Origin: DASZYF01 sp035545535
Lineage (GTDB): Bacteria > Actinomycetota > Actinomycetes > Mycobacteriales > CAJCIY01
Direction: 5' to 3'
Assembly (NCBI GenBank): GCA_035545535.1
Contig: DASZYF010000019.1
Span: forward strand, 1 to 16,885
Length of the DNA: 16,885 bases
Positions 1 through 10,256 of the stretch are shown here, in pieces. The translations under genes were made by a program, and so were the position numbers. Positions within the stretch are counted from its first letter, which is position 1. Each line of letters begins with the position of its first letter. The notes below the pieces were generated by a model. That model saw nothing but the letters and a program-made list of their open reading frames with translations. It searched no databases and was not told the DNA's origin.

Positions 1-1504
1 AGAGCGTCCAGTTCTCGATGTAGTAGTTGTCGAACCGGGCGCGCTCCTCGATGGAGGTGTCGCCCCGCAGGCCGTGCACCTGGCTCCAGCCGGTGAGGCC
101 GGCCGGCACGCGGTGCCGCGCGGTGTAGCGCGGGTAGAGGCTGGCGAACTGGTCGACGAAGTGCGGCCGCTCCGGACGCGGGCCGACGATGCTCATGTCG
201 CCGCGCAGGATGTTGATCAGCTGCGGCAGCTCGTCCAGGCTCGTGCGGCGCAGGATGCGGCCGACCCTGCCGAGGCGGGCGTCGTTGGTGATGTTCCAGT
301 TGGTCTGTGACTCGGTCTCGTCCGCCGGCTTGAGCGAGCGGAACTTCATGACCGAGAACGGCCGGCCGTCGAGCCCGACGCGGGTCTGGCGGAAGATCAC
401 GCCCGGCCCGCCCTCGAGCCGCACGGCGATCGCGACGGCGGCCATCACCGGGGCGAGCAGGGTGAGCGCAACCCCGGAGACCACGACGTCGAAGGCCCGC
501 TTCACCCGCCAGGCCGGGCTGCGGAACGCGGGCGCGCGCAGGCGCACCAGCGGCAGGCCCCAGACGTGGTCCGCGTCGCGGCCGGTGAAGTAGAGCTCGA
601 ACAGCCGTGGGATGAAGAAGATCTCGACGTCGAGCTTGTCGCAGGTGCGGATGACCTCGACCAGCATCGACTCGGGCAGCGACCCGAACGCGACCACGAC
701 CACGCCGACCTGGCGGTCGACGATGGTGCGGGCCAGGTCGTCGTCGCCGCCGAGCAGCGGGACCGGCCGCTCCCGGGCGGACAGCAACGGGTCGGAGTCG
801 AGGAACCCGACCGGACGCAGGCCGTACTCGGGGTGCTCACGCAGCAGGTCGACGACCTGCGCGCCCACCCGGCCCGCGCCGAGGATCAGCGTGGTGTGGC
901 CGACGGCGCCGCGGGAGCGGGCCCGGCGCACCACCGCGTAGCCGATGGCGCGGAAGGTGAAGGACAGGGCGCCGGTGAGGGCGCCCGCGGCGAGCAGCGC
1001 GACGTGGGCCCGGCCGGTGGCGATCTCACCGATCCCCGCGAGCGCTCCGGCCGCCGCGACCGGCCGCGTGAGCAGCTGGCTCGCGTCGGCCAGCACCGAC
1101 AGGGTGAGGCGCGAACGGTAGAGGCCGGCCAGGGCGTAGAGGCCGATGATCGCCGGGAGCAGCCCGAGGATCGTGGCGCTGGGCCGGGCCACGAGCGTCG
1201 CGAGCGCCCAGGCGCTGACGTCGAGCGCCACCAGTGCGGTCGGGACCGGTCGCGGCGACCAGCGCCGCGCGGTGCCCGCACCGGCCGCGGTGGCGACGTC
1301 CGGCGCCGGCGTGGCCGTGACGGTGCGCCGCCGGTCGACCCCCAGGTGTGGCCGGGCCTCGGCGTGGTCGAACCGGGCCGGCACGTAGCGCAGCCGGGTG
1401 GTCGGTGTCGGTGTCGTGAGATCGATCGTCCGCCGCCAGCGGCCGCCCCCCGGCGGCGCCGCGCGCACAGACCGTGCACGAGTCGGGTTCAGGTCCGCGT
1501 CCAC
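1..1504 (-). CDS. Polyprenyl-phosphate sugar-phosphate transferase (exopolysaccharide initiation), C-terminus cut by window edge
   Basis: Likely transfers a sugar-1-phosphate from a nucleotide sugar to undecaprenyl phosphate at the inner membrane face, the first step of capsule or exopolysaccharide synthesis. The 501 residues visible match the WcaJ/CpsE-type two-part plan. Hydrophobic segments lie at about 88-107, 109-128, 148-165 and 168-186. A Rossmann-like CoA-binding_3 domain follows, with GAGRVG at 209-214. The bacterial sugar transferase domain begins with a membrane segment at about 338-362, then FRQTRVG (371-377), KFRSL (387-391), TSLDELPQL (421-429) and GPRPERP (441-447). The reading frame is still open at base 2 in the ENWTL region, so only about 20 residues should be missing. 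The GTG start is chosen because AGGAGGGG (1510-1517) lies five bases upstream. The family is clear; the sugar transferred cannot be read from sequence. Confidence 0.93.
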   Translation of the reverse strand, partial: MDADLNPTRARSVRAAPPGGGRWRRTIDLTTPTPTTRLRYVPARFDHAEARPHLGVDRRRTVTATPAPDVATAAGAGTARRWSPRPVPTALVALDVSAWALATLVARPSATILGLLPAIIGLYALAGLYRSRLTLSVLADASQLLTRPVAAAGALAGIGEIATGRAHVALLAAGALTGALSFTFRAIGYAVVRRARSRGAVGHTTLILGAGRVGAQVVDLLREHPEYGLRPVGFLDSDPLLSARERPVPLLGGDDDLARTIVDRQVGVVVVAFGSLPESMLVEVIRTCDKLDVEIFFIPRLFELYFTGRDADHVWGLPLVRLRAPAFRSPAWRVKRAFDVVVSGVALTLLAPVMAAVAIAVRLEGGPGVIFRQTRVGLDGRPFSVMKFRSLKPADETESQTNWNITNDARLGRVGRILRRTSLDELPQLINILRGDMSIVGPRPERPHFVDQFASLYPRYTARHRVPAGLTGWSQVHGLRGDTSIEERARFDNYYIENWTL

Positions 1505-1556
1505 GATTGCCCCTCCTGACGCAGGGGCTTCCCCACCTCTGCGTCGCTGGTCAGGA

Positions 1557-1562
1557 ACGCTA
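1557..1562 (-). promoter_or_regulatory. Candidate -10 box (TAGCGT) for the sugar transferase gene
   Basis: On the minus strand TAGCGT fits the TANNNT -10 pattern of actinobacterial housekeeping promoters. It would place the transcription start near 1550 and give a leader of about 45 bases containing the AGGAGGGG ribosome site. No good TTGACN -35 sits 17 bases upstream; instead that position is occupied by the inverted repeat at 1574-1600. Assigned by pattern only. Confidence 0.4.
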
Positions 1563-1573
1563 GACGGGCCGTG

Positions 1574-1600
1574 TACCCGATCCGTTACGTATGTCGGGTA
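1574..1600. promoter_or_regulatory. Operator-like inverted repeat upstream of the sugar transferase gene
   Basis: TACCCGA at 1574-1580 and its exact reverse complement TCGGGTA at 1594-1600 are separated by 13 bases, so the half-sites are centred 20 bp (about two helical turns) apart. The repeat lies just upstream of the candidate -10 box and covers the -35 position, the usual place for a repressor or a dimeric regulator. No known regulator motif is recognised. Two ATCACAC direct repeats (1600-1606, 1625-1631) and the palindrome TCACCGTGA (1636-1644) follow further upstream of the gene. Confidence 0.4.
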
Positions 1601-1660
1601 TCACACACCTGGCCCAAGGGACACATCACACGCGGTCACCGTGATGCCCCCTGCGGGTGA

Positions 1661-2332
1661 TCAGTGCCGGTCCGGTAACGCCGCTGCGACATCGCCGTGC
1701 CGTAGCCCGACAAGGGTGCCACGCACGTGCCAGGGGCCGGGGACGGGCCCGCTGTGGGGTCCGGGGACGACGATGCAGCCGGCTCCGGCGGCGGTCGCGC
1801 TGGTGGCGCCGGCGAGGGAGTCCTCGAGGGCGACGCAGCGCGCCGGGTCCACGCCGAGGCGTTCGCACGCCTGCCGGTAGGGGTCGGGGGCGGGCTTGGC
1901 GTGGGCCACCTCGTCGCCCGCGACGGTGGCCGCGAACCGCTCCGGCCCGAGGTCGGTGAGGACCGCGTCGACGAGCACCCGGAACGACGACGAGACGAGC
2001 GCGCACGGGACGCCCTCCGCGCGGAGTTCGTCGAGCAGGTCCAGGGCGCCCGGCAGCACCGGGGCGCCTGTGCTGAGCAGGCCGACCATGCGGTCGAGCA
2101 GGAAGCGCTCCGCCCACGCGACCTCGTCCGGCCCGTGCGCCACGTCGAGCGCCGCGAGCATGATCGGCACCGCGGTGTCGAGTCGCCGGCCCATGCAGGC
2201 GGCCTTGATCTCGTCGCTCCACGTGCGCCCGAGCGCGGCCGCCATCTCGGTCTCGGCGACCGTCCACAGGGGCTCCGAGTCGACGAGCAGACCGTCCATG
2301 TCCCACAGCACAGCGGCGAGGGGCGCCGTCAT
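1661..2332 (-). CDS. HAD-superfamily phosphatase, beta-phosphoglucomutase-like subfamily
   Basis: A 223-residue cytosolic haloacid-dehalogenase hydrolase, expected to remove phosphate from a small metabolite by way of an aspartyl-phosphate. Motif I is DMDG, with nucleophile D11 and acid/base D13. Motif II is the serine in LVSSSF (about S114), motif III is the lysine in AKPAPD (K146), and motif IV is the acidic pair in ALEDS (E170, D171). The helical cap lies between about residues 18 and 90. The DMDGLLVDSEP opening is typical of the PGMB/GPP-like group, but the substrate is not predictable. ATG at 2332 is preferred because GGGAGA lies eight bases upstream; TTG (2368) or GTG (2365) would only add a non-conserved N-terminus. 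It diverges from the universal stress protein gene across 80 bases. Confidence 0.9.
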   Translation of the reverse strand: MTAPLAAVLWDMDGLLVDSEPLWTVAETEMAAALGRTWSDEIKAACMGRRLDTAVPIMLAALDVAHGPDEVAWAERFLLDRMVGLLSTGAPVLPGALDLLDELRAEGVPCALVSSSFRVLVDAVLTDLGPERFAATVAGDEVAHAKPAPDPYRQACERLGVDPARCVALEDSLAGATSATAAGAGCIVVPGPHSGPVPGPWHVRGTLVGLRHGDVAAALPDRH

Positions 2333-2398
2333 CGCTTGCGTCTCCCGAAGTCCGACATCCGACACCAACCCGGCACCTTGTGCGGGCAGGGCCGTCGG

Positions 2399-2404
2399 TA
2401 GTGT
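2399..2404 (+). promoter_or_regulatory. Candidate -10 box (TAGTGT) of a leaderless promoter for the universal stress protein gene
   Basis: TAGTGT ends eight bases before the ATG at 2413, so transcription would begin at or within a base or two of the start codon. No purine-rich ribosome site is present upstream, which agrees with leaderless translation. TTGTGC at 2378-2383 is a possible -35 with a short 15-base spacer. Confidence 0.5.
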
Positions 2405-2412
2405 CCCCTGCC

Positions 2413-2868
2413 ATGGGCGCGTACTCGACGATCCTGGTGGGCACCGACGGTTCCGAGTCCTCGTTCCGCGCGGTCGACCGCGCGGCCGCGATCGCGGCGG
2501 ACTCCGGTGCGACGCTCGTCCTCGTGTGCGCGTTCCGGCCGATGGCCGAGCGCGACCGGCAGAAGGCGGCCGACCAGCTCGGTGACCTCGCCTACAAGGT
2601 CGCGGGCTCGCACCCGGCCGAGGACATCCTCGGTGACGCCGAGATCCGCGCGCGCAAGGTCGGGGCGACGAGCATCGCGCCGGTGTCCGCCGAGGGCGAC
2701 CCGGTGGACGTGATCATCGAGGTGGCAGCCACCCACAAGGCCGACCTCGTCGTCGTCGGCAACCGCGGCCTCAACTCGCTCGCCGGGCGGCTCCTCGGCT
2801 CGGTGCCGCAGAACGTGTCGCACCGCTCGAGCGTCGACGTCCTGATCGTCCACACCACCGGGAAGTAG
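2413..2868 (+). CDS. Universal stress protein (UspA family, ATP-binding type)
   Basis: A 151-residue single-domain cytosolic protein of the UspA fold. The N-terminal strand and loop YSTILVGTDGS place the nucleotide-contacting aspartate at D12. The C-terminal half carries the ATP-binding signature G-x2-G-x9-G-(S/T) as GNRG at 116-119 and GS at 129-130. These proteins bind ATP and usually respond to stress or growth arrest; their exact biochemical role differs from case to case. ATG 2413 is chosen because it begins the conserved first strand and is preceded by a TAGTGT box at leaderless spacing; earlier in-frame starts add an unconserved stretch. PAC2 follows on the same strand 69 bases later. 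Confidence 0.93.
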   Translation: MGAYSTILVGTDGSESSFRAVDRAAAIAADSGATLVLVCAFRPMAERDRQKAADQLGDLAYKVAGSHPAEDILGDAEIRARKVGATSIAPVSAEGDPVDVIIEVAATHKADLVVVGNRGLNSLAGRLLGSVPQNVSHRSSVDVLIVHTTGK

Positions 2869-2870
2869 CC

Positions 2871-2892
2871 CGCGGTGCGTTTCCCGCACGCG
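2871..2892 (+). terminator. Weak GC hairpin after the universal stress protein gene
   Basis: GTGCG (2875-2879) pairs with CGCAC (2885-2889) around a five-base loop, and CGC/GCG outside it can extend the stem past a bulged G. There is no T-tract. It could act as an intrinsic-like GC hairpin terminator between two same-strand genes, but its stability is modest. Confidence 0.22.
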
Positions 2893-2896
2893 TACG

Positions 2897-2902
2897 TAGG
2901 CT
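2897..2902 (+). promoter_or_regulatory. Candidate -10 box (TAGGCT) upstream of the PAC2 gene
   Basis: TAGGCT matches the TANNNT -10 pattern. It lies 35 bases before the GTG at 2938, so this gene would carry a short leader rather than being leaderless. GTG codons nearer the box are in another frame and run into a TGA at 2939-2941. No convincing -35 is present. Confidence 0.4.
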
Positions 2903-2937
2903 GATCCGGTGGTCGTCGGCGGATCGGGCGTGATCAG

Positions 2938-3789
2938 GTGATCGAGCTCGATGCCGACCTGGCGAACCTGCGCTCCCCCGTGGTGCTCGCGGCGTTCGAA
3001 GGCTGGAACGATGCGGGTGACGCGTCGACCGGCGCCATCGACCACCTCGCCGATGTCTTCTCGGCGACGCCCATCGGCGCGATCGACCCGGACGACTACT
3101 ACGACTTCCAGGTCAACCGGCCCATGGTGTCTCTGGTCGACGGGCTGACGCGGCAGATCACCTGGCCGACCTCGCGCCTGTCCCTCTGCTCGCCGCCCGA
3201 CGGTGACCACGACCTCGTGCTGCTGCGCGGCGTGGAGCCGAACATGCGCTGGCGCGCGTTCTGCGCCGAGCTGATCGGCGCCTTCGTCGAGCTGGGCGTC
3301 GGCACGGTCGTGACGCTCGGGGCGCTGCTGGCCGACGCGCCGCACACCCGCCCGGTGCAGGTGACCGGGACCGCGCAGGACGCGGCCACCGCCGAACGGC
3401 TCGGCCTCACGCGCAGCCGCTACGAGGGTCCGACCGGCATCGTCGGCGTCTTCCACCAGGCCTGCGACCGGGCCGGCATGACGGCCGCCTCGTTCTGGGC
3501 CGCGGTCCCCCACTACGTGGCGCAGCCGCCGTGCCCGAAGGCGACGATCGCGCTGCTGCGGCGCGTCGAAGACCTGCTCGACCTCGCGATCCCCCTCGGC
3601 TCGCTGCCCGAGGAGTCGCGTGCGTGGGAGGACCGCGTGGACGAGCTGGCCCGGGAGGACGGCGACGTCATGGAGTACGTCCGCAACCTCGAGGCCCGGG
3701 AGTCGACCGAAGACCTGCCCGAGGCGAGCGGCGACGCCATCGCGCGGGAGTTCGAGCGCTACCTGCGCCGGCAGGACCCGAACGCCTGA
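2938..3789 (+). CDS. PAC2 family protein (proteasome-assembly-chaperone-like)
   Basis: A 283-residue cytosolic protein of the actinobacterial PAC2 family (relatives include Mycobacterium tuberculosis Rv2125), related in fold to eukaryotic proteasome assembly chaperone 2. The diagnostic N-terminus is VVLAAFEGWNDAGDAS at about 15-30. The block VTLGALLADAPHTRPV follows at about 125-140, then YEGPTGIVGVFHQA at about 162-175 and the HYVAQPPCPKA region near 192-202. The C-terminal quarter is acidic and helical. Its bacterial function is not settled, though a link to proteasome or other complex assembly is often proposed. The GTG start is set by homology because its ribosome site is weak. The gene converges with metH, leaving three bases between the stop codons. 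Confidence 0.92.
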   Translation: MIELDADLANLRSPVVLAAFEGWNDAGDASTGAIDHLADVFSATPIGAIDPDDYYDFQVNRPMVSLVDGLTRQITWPTSRLSLCSPPDGDHDLVLLRGVEPNMRWRAFCAELIGAFVELGVGTVVTLGALLADAPHTRPVQVTGTAQDAATAERLGLTRSRYEGPTGIVGVFHQACDRAGMTAASFWAAVPHYVAQPPCPKATIALLRRVEDLLDLAIPLGSLPEESRAWEDRVDELAREDGDVMEYVRNLEARESTEDLPEASGDAIAREFERYLRRQDPNA

Positions 3790-3792
3790 CGG

Positions 3793-7596
<3,804 letters not shown>

Positions 7597-7602
7597 ATGT
7601 CC

Positions 7603-7608
7603 AGGTTA
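7603..7608 (-). promoter_or_regulatory. Candidate -10 box (TAACCT) of a leaderless metH promoter
   Basis: On the minus strand TAACCT ends six bases before the metH ATG. An overlapping reading is an ECF-sigma-like pair: GGGAAC (7626-7631) and GTTAAC (7605-7610), separated by 15 bases. Both readings give a transcript starting close to the start codon. The region is only 48 bases from the mshC stop, too short for a cobalamin riboswitch. Confidence 0.45.
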
Positions 7609-7644
7609 ACGGGCCGGGTCACGCCGTTCCCCGGGATATGCCAC

Positions 7645-8877
7645 CTACAGGGCGACGCCGAGCAGCGCGTCCACGGCCGCGCGCACGAGCGCGGGTGCGT
7701 CGGCGTCGGTGCCGCCGGCGCCGACGGCCTGCGCGGCCCACTGGTCGATCGCGCGGAGCGCCTGGGGCGCGTCGAGGTCGTCGGAGAGGGCGCGGCGCAC
7801 CTCGGCGAGCACGGCGGTCGCGCCGGGGCCGGTCGGACGGGCGACGGCGTCCCGCCAGGTCGCGAGGCGGGCCTCGGCGGCGGTCAGGGTGGCGGGCGTC
7901 CACTCCCATGCGGTGCGGTAGTGCTCGGAGAGCAGGCCGAGGCGGATGGCGGCGGGGTCGACGCCGCTCGCGCGGAGCTTCGAGACGAAGACGAGGTTGC
8001 CGCGGCTCTTGCTCATCTTGTGCCCGTCGAGCTCGAGCATCGCGGTGTGCACGAAGAACCGCGCGAACGGCCGCACGCCGGTCGCGACCTCGGCCTCGGC
8101 CGCGCCCAGCTCGTGGTGCGGGAAGATGAGGTCGGTCCCGCCGCCCTGGATGTCGATCGTCTCGCCGAGGGTGTCGAGCGCGATCGCCGCGCACTCGACG
8201 TGCCAGCCGGGCCGGCCCTCGCCGTGGGGGGACGGCCACGACGGCTCGCCGGCGCGCGCCGCCTGCCAGACGAGCGGGTCGAGCGGATCCTTCTTGCCCG
8301 TGCGGTCCGGGTCGCCGCCGCGCTCGCGCGCGATCGTGACCATGTCGTCCCGCGACAGGTGCGCGACCTGGCCGAGCGACGGCGCGGTCGACACCGCGAA
8401 GTACGTGTCGCCGTCGAGCTCGTAGGTCGCACCGGCCTGCTCGAGCCGCTCGATGACGCGGTTCACCAGGTCCATCGACTCGACCGCGCCGATGTAGGAC
8501 GTCGGCGGCAGCACGCGCAGCGCCGCCATGTCCTCGCGGAACAGCGCGATCTCGCGAGCCGCGAGGTCGCGCCAGTCCTCCCCCGTCTCGTTCGCCCGCA
8601 CGAGCAGCGGGTCGTCGACGTCGGTGACGTTCTGCGTGTAGCGGACCTCGACCCCGGCGTCGCGCAGCACACGACCGATGAGGTCGTAGGTCACGTAGGT
8701 GAGCGCGTGCCCGAGGTGCGTCGCGTCGTAGGGCGTGATGCCGCAGACGTACATCGTCGCGACCGGCCCGGGTGCGAGCGGTCGGGTCTCACCGGTGGCG
8801 GTGTCGTGCAGCCGCAGCGGCGGCGCGGCCGGCTCCACGGGCAGCGCGGGCACGGACGGCGCTGCCCACGACTCCAC
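7645..8877 (-). CDS. mshC: L-cysteine:1-D-myo-inosityl 2-amino-2-deoxy-alpha-D-glucopyranoside ligase
   Basis: The ATP-dependent cysteine ligase of mycothiol synthesis joins cysteine to glucosaminyl-inositol through a cysteinyl-adenylate. The 410 residues match MshC length rather than full cysteinyl-tRNA synthetase, whose anticodon-binding C-terminus is absent. The HIGH motif is HLGHA (54-58) and the KMSKS loop is KMSKS (287-291). Probable zinc ligands, placed by analogy with characterised MshC, are C45 (YVCGITP), C229 (GWHVEC) and H254 (FPHHE). The YVCGITPYDATHLGHA opening is characteristic of MshC. GTG at 8877 is chosen because TAGAGT lies six bases upstream. It is the last gene of a run that starts with an F420-dependent oxidoreductase, and metH follows 48 bases later. 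A cysteinyl-tRNA synthetase is the only realistic alternative and fits less well. Confidence 0.96.
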   Translation of the reverse strand: MESWAAPSVPALPVEPAAPPLRLHDTATGETRPLAPGPVATMYVCGITPYDATHLGHALTYVTYDLIGRVLRDAGVEVRYTQNVTDVDDPLLVRANETGEDWRDLAAREIALFREDMAALRVLPPTSYIGAVESMDLVNRVIERLEQAGATYELDGDTYFAVSTAPSLGQVAHLSRDDMVTIARERGGDPDRTGKKDPLDPLVWQAARAGEPSWPSPHGEGRPGWHVECAAIALDTLGETIDIQGGGTDLIFPHHELGAAEAEVATGVRPFARFFVHTAMLELDGHKMSKSRGNLVFVSKLRASGVDPAAIRLGLLSEHYRTAWEWTPATLTAAEARLATWRDAVARPTGPGATAVLAEVRRALSDDLDAPQALRAIDQWAAQAVGAGGTDADAPALVRAAVDALLGVAL

Positions 8878-8883
8878 GAGCGA

Positions 8884-8889
8884 ACTCTA
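8884..8889 (-). promoter_or_regulatory. Candidate -10 box (TAGAGT) of a leaderless mshC promoter inside the gene run
   Basis: TAGAGT ends six bases before the mshC GTG and lies in the 19-base gap after the SCO1664-type gene, so any -35 would be inside that gene. It suggests that mshC can be transcribed alone as well as from the upstream promoter. There is no good -35. Confidence 0.45.
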
Positions 8890-8896
8890 AAGGCGG

Positions 8897-9649
8897 TTAG
8901 AAGGGCGGCCAGGGGACGGCGGGCCAGTCCTCGCTCGGGAACGGGAAGGTGCCGGCGGACAGCAGGCGTTCGATGCGCCCGATGGTCACCGCGATCTCCT
9001 TGGTGCGGAGGTGTTCGGAGAGCGCCGCGCCGAGGGCGCCGTCGAGCTCGGCCCGCAGCTCGGTCAGGACGGCGAGCTCGTCGGCAGCGAGAGGGCAGCC
9101 GCGCCACTGCCACAGGACGGTGCGCAGCTTGTCGTCGGTGGAGAAGGTCAGGCCGTGGTCGCAGCCGAAGACGTGGCCGCCGCCGACGGGCAGCAGGTGC
9201 CCGCCCTTGCGGTCGGCGTTGTTGAGGACGGCGTCGAGGAGCGCGATGCGGCGCAGCGCGGGGTCGTCGGGGCGGCGGACCAGCTCGCCGAGGTCGATCT
9301 CGTCGTCGACGTCGATCCACACCTGGACCATCCCGGGTCCGAAGGGGCCGTCGCGCAGGATCGTCGGCGGGACGACCGCCCACGGCGTCGCCGCGGACAC
9401 GAGGTAGGTCGCCACCTCACGGCCGGCGAGCGTCCCGTGCGGGAAGTCCCACAGCGGCCGCTCCCCACGGATGGGCTTGTAGACCGCCTGCAGCGTGACG
9501 CCGTCCTTCTCGACGTGCCCGAACAGCGTGGTGTTGCTGGCGTCGACGAGCCGCCCGATGATCGTGAGCTCGCCGTCCGCGAGCAGCTGCAGGGCGGCCT
9601 CCTCGTCGAGGACGGGGCTGTCCTCGTCGCTGCGGGCCGGCTCGCTCAC
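8897..9649 (-). CDS. SCO1664 family protein with remote PI3/PI4-kinase-like fold
   Basis: A 250-residue protein of a mostly actinobacterial family of unknown function (SCO1664 family, TIGR03843), described as distantly related to phosphatidylinositol kinases. Kinase-like elements appear in order (GTG numbering). AVYKPIRGE holds a candidate ATP-contacting lysine K58, and GREVATYL holds the pairing glutamate E78. VLNNADRKGGH is the catalytic-loop equivalent, with D146; the usual DRHxxN is altered to DRKxxH. GCDHGLTF is the metal-binding DxG-like motif, with D164. The substrate is unknown. The GTG start is chosen because an earlier ATG would add a proline/arginine-rich stretch and overlap the DUF3090 gene. 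It follows the DUF3090 gene by 38 bases and precedes mshC by 19, one member of a conserved trio. Confidence 0.88.
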   Translation of the reverse strand: MSEPARSDEDSPVLDEEAALQLLADGELTIIGRLVDASNTTLFGHVEKDGVTLQAVYKPIRGERPLWDFPHGTLAGREVATYLVSAATPWAVVPPTILRDGPFGPGMVQVWIDVDDEIDLGELVRRPDDPALRRIALLDAVLNNADRKGGHLLPVGGGHVFGCDHGLTFSTDDKLRTVLWQWRGCPLAADELAVLTELRAELDGALGAALSEHLRTKEIAVTIGRIERLLSAGTFPFPSEDWPAVPWPPF

Positions 9650-9687
9650 CCGTCCAGTGTCGTACGCGCGGATGACGGCTCGCGCGC

Positions 9688-10230
9688 TCAGGACAGGCGG
9701 GGGCAGACGTGCCCGCTCGGGTCGAGCGGGAGCCCGCAGAGCCAGCACGGCGGGCGGCCGGCGGCGATGACGCGCTCGGCCCGGCGCACGAACGCGCGGG
9801 CGTGCGCGGGCGCGATGACGACGCGCAGCACGTCCGGACCCTCGGTGGCCTCGTCGTCGAGAGCGGAGCTGACCGGCTCGCCGTCGCGGACGACCGCGAG
9901 CGCCTCGACGACGACCTGCCCCTGGTCGCCGTCCCAGGCGAGGGCGAGCGTGCCGACGCGGAACTCCTCCTCGACGGGGGTGTCCAGGGGCCCGACGTCG
10001 TCCTGGCCCATGGCCGCTGCTGACGGCACCTGGCCGCCGCGACGGCGAGCCTCGTCGAGCAGCTCGGTGAGCTTCTCGGCGAGCAGCTGCACCTGGACCT
10101 TCTCCAGCGAGACGCTGACGACGCGGGCGCCGGCCCGGGCCTGCAGGAAGAACGTGCGCTCGCCCGGCTGGCCGACGGTGCCCGCGACGAACCGGTCGGG
10201 ATGCTCGAAGGCATGGACCGAACGGGGCAT
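9688..10230 (-). CDS. DUF3090 family protein with C-terminal zinc-ribbon-like tail
   Basis: A 180-residue protein of the DUF3090 / TIGR03847 family (Mycobacterium tuberculosis Rv2134c is a relative); no activity is known. Diagnostic parts are the N-terminus HAFEHPDRFVAGTVG and the FFLQARAGARVVSVSLEK block at about 27-44. A charged helix at about 50-62 carries EKLTELLDE. The C-terminus holds CWLCGLPLDPSGHVCPR with C162, C165, H174 and C176, a plausible metal site of CxxC...HxC type. The ATG is preceded by a GAGAGA ribosome-site-like stretch at suitable distance. It lies 26 bases after the histidine phosphatase gene and is the middle gene of the conserved trio. Confidence 0.9.
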   Translation of the reverse strand: MPRSVHAFEHPDRFVAGTVGQPGERTFFLQARAGARVVSVSLEKVQVQLLAEKLTELLDEARRRGGQVPSAAAMGQDDVGPLDTPVEEEFRVGTLALAWDGDQGQVVVEALAVVRDGEPVSSALDDEATEGPDVLRVVIAPAHARAFVRRAERVIAAGRPPCWLCGLPLDPSGHVCPRLS

Positions 10231-10256
10231 GCGATCAGTCTCTCTCAGCAGGACGC

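Noticed and set aside
1600..1644. Full CRP/GlxR-type operator upstream of the sugar transferase gene
   Set aside because: GTGTGAT half-sites occur twice, but in the same orientation, and neither forms a TGTGA-N6-TCACA palindrome.
2333..2412. Small RNA or tRNA gene in the gap between the HAD and universal stress protein genes
   Set aside because: The 80-base gap shows no cloverleaf or T-loop sequence and is accounted for by the two divergent promoters or ribosome sites.
7597..7644. Cobalamin riboswitch upstream of metH
   Set aside because: Only 48 bases separate mshC and metH, and no B12-box-like sequence is visible; a riboswitch needs about 200 bases.
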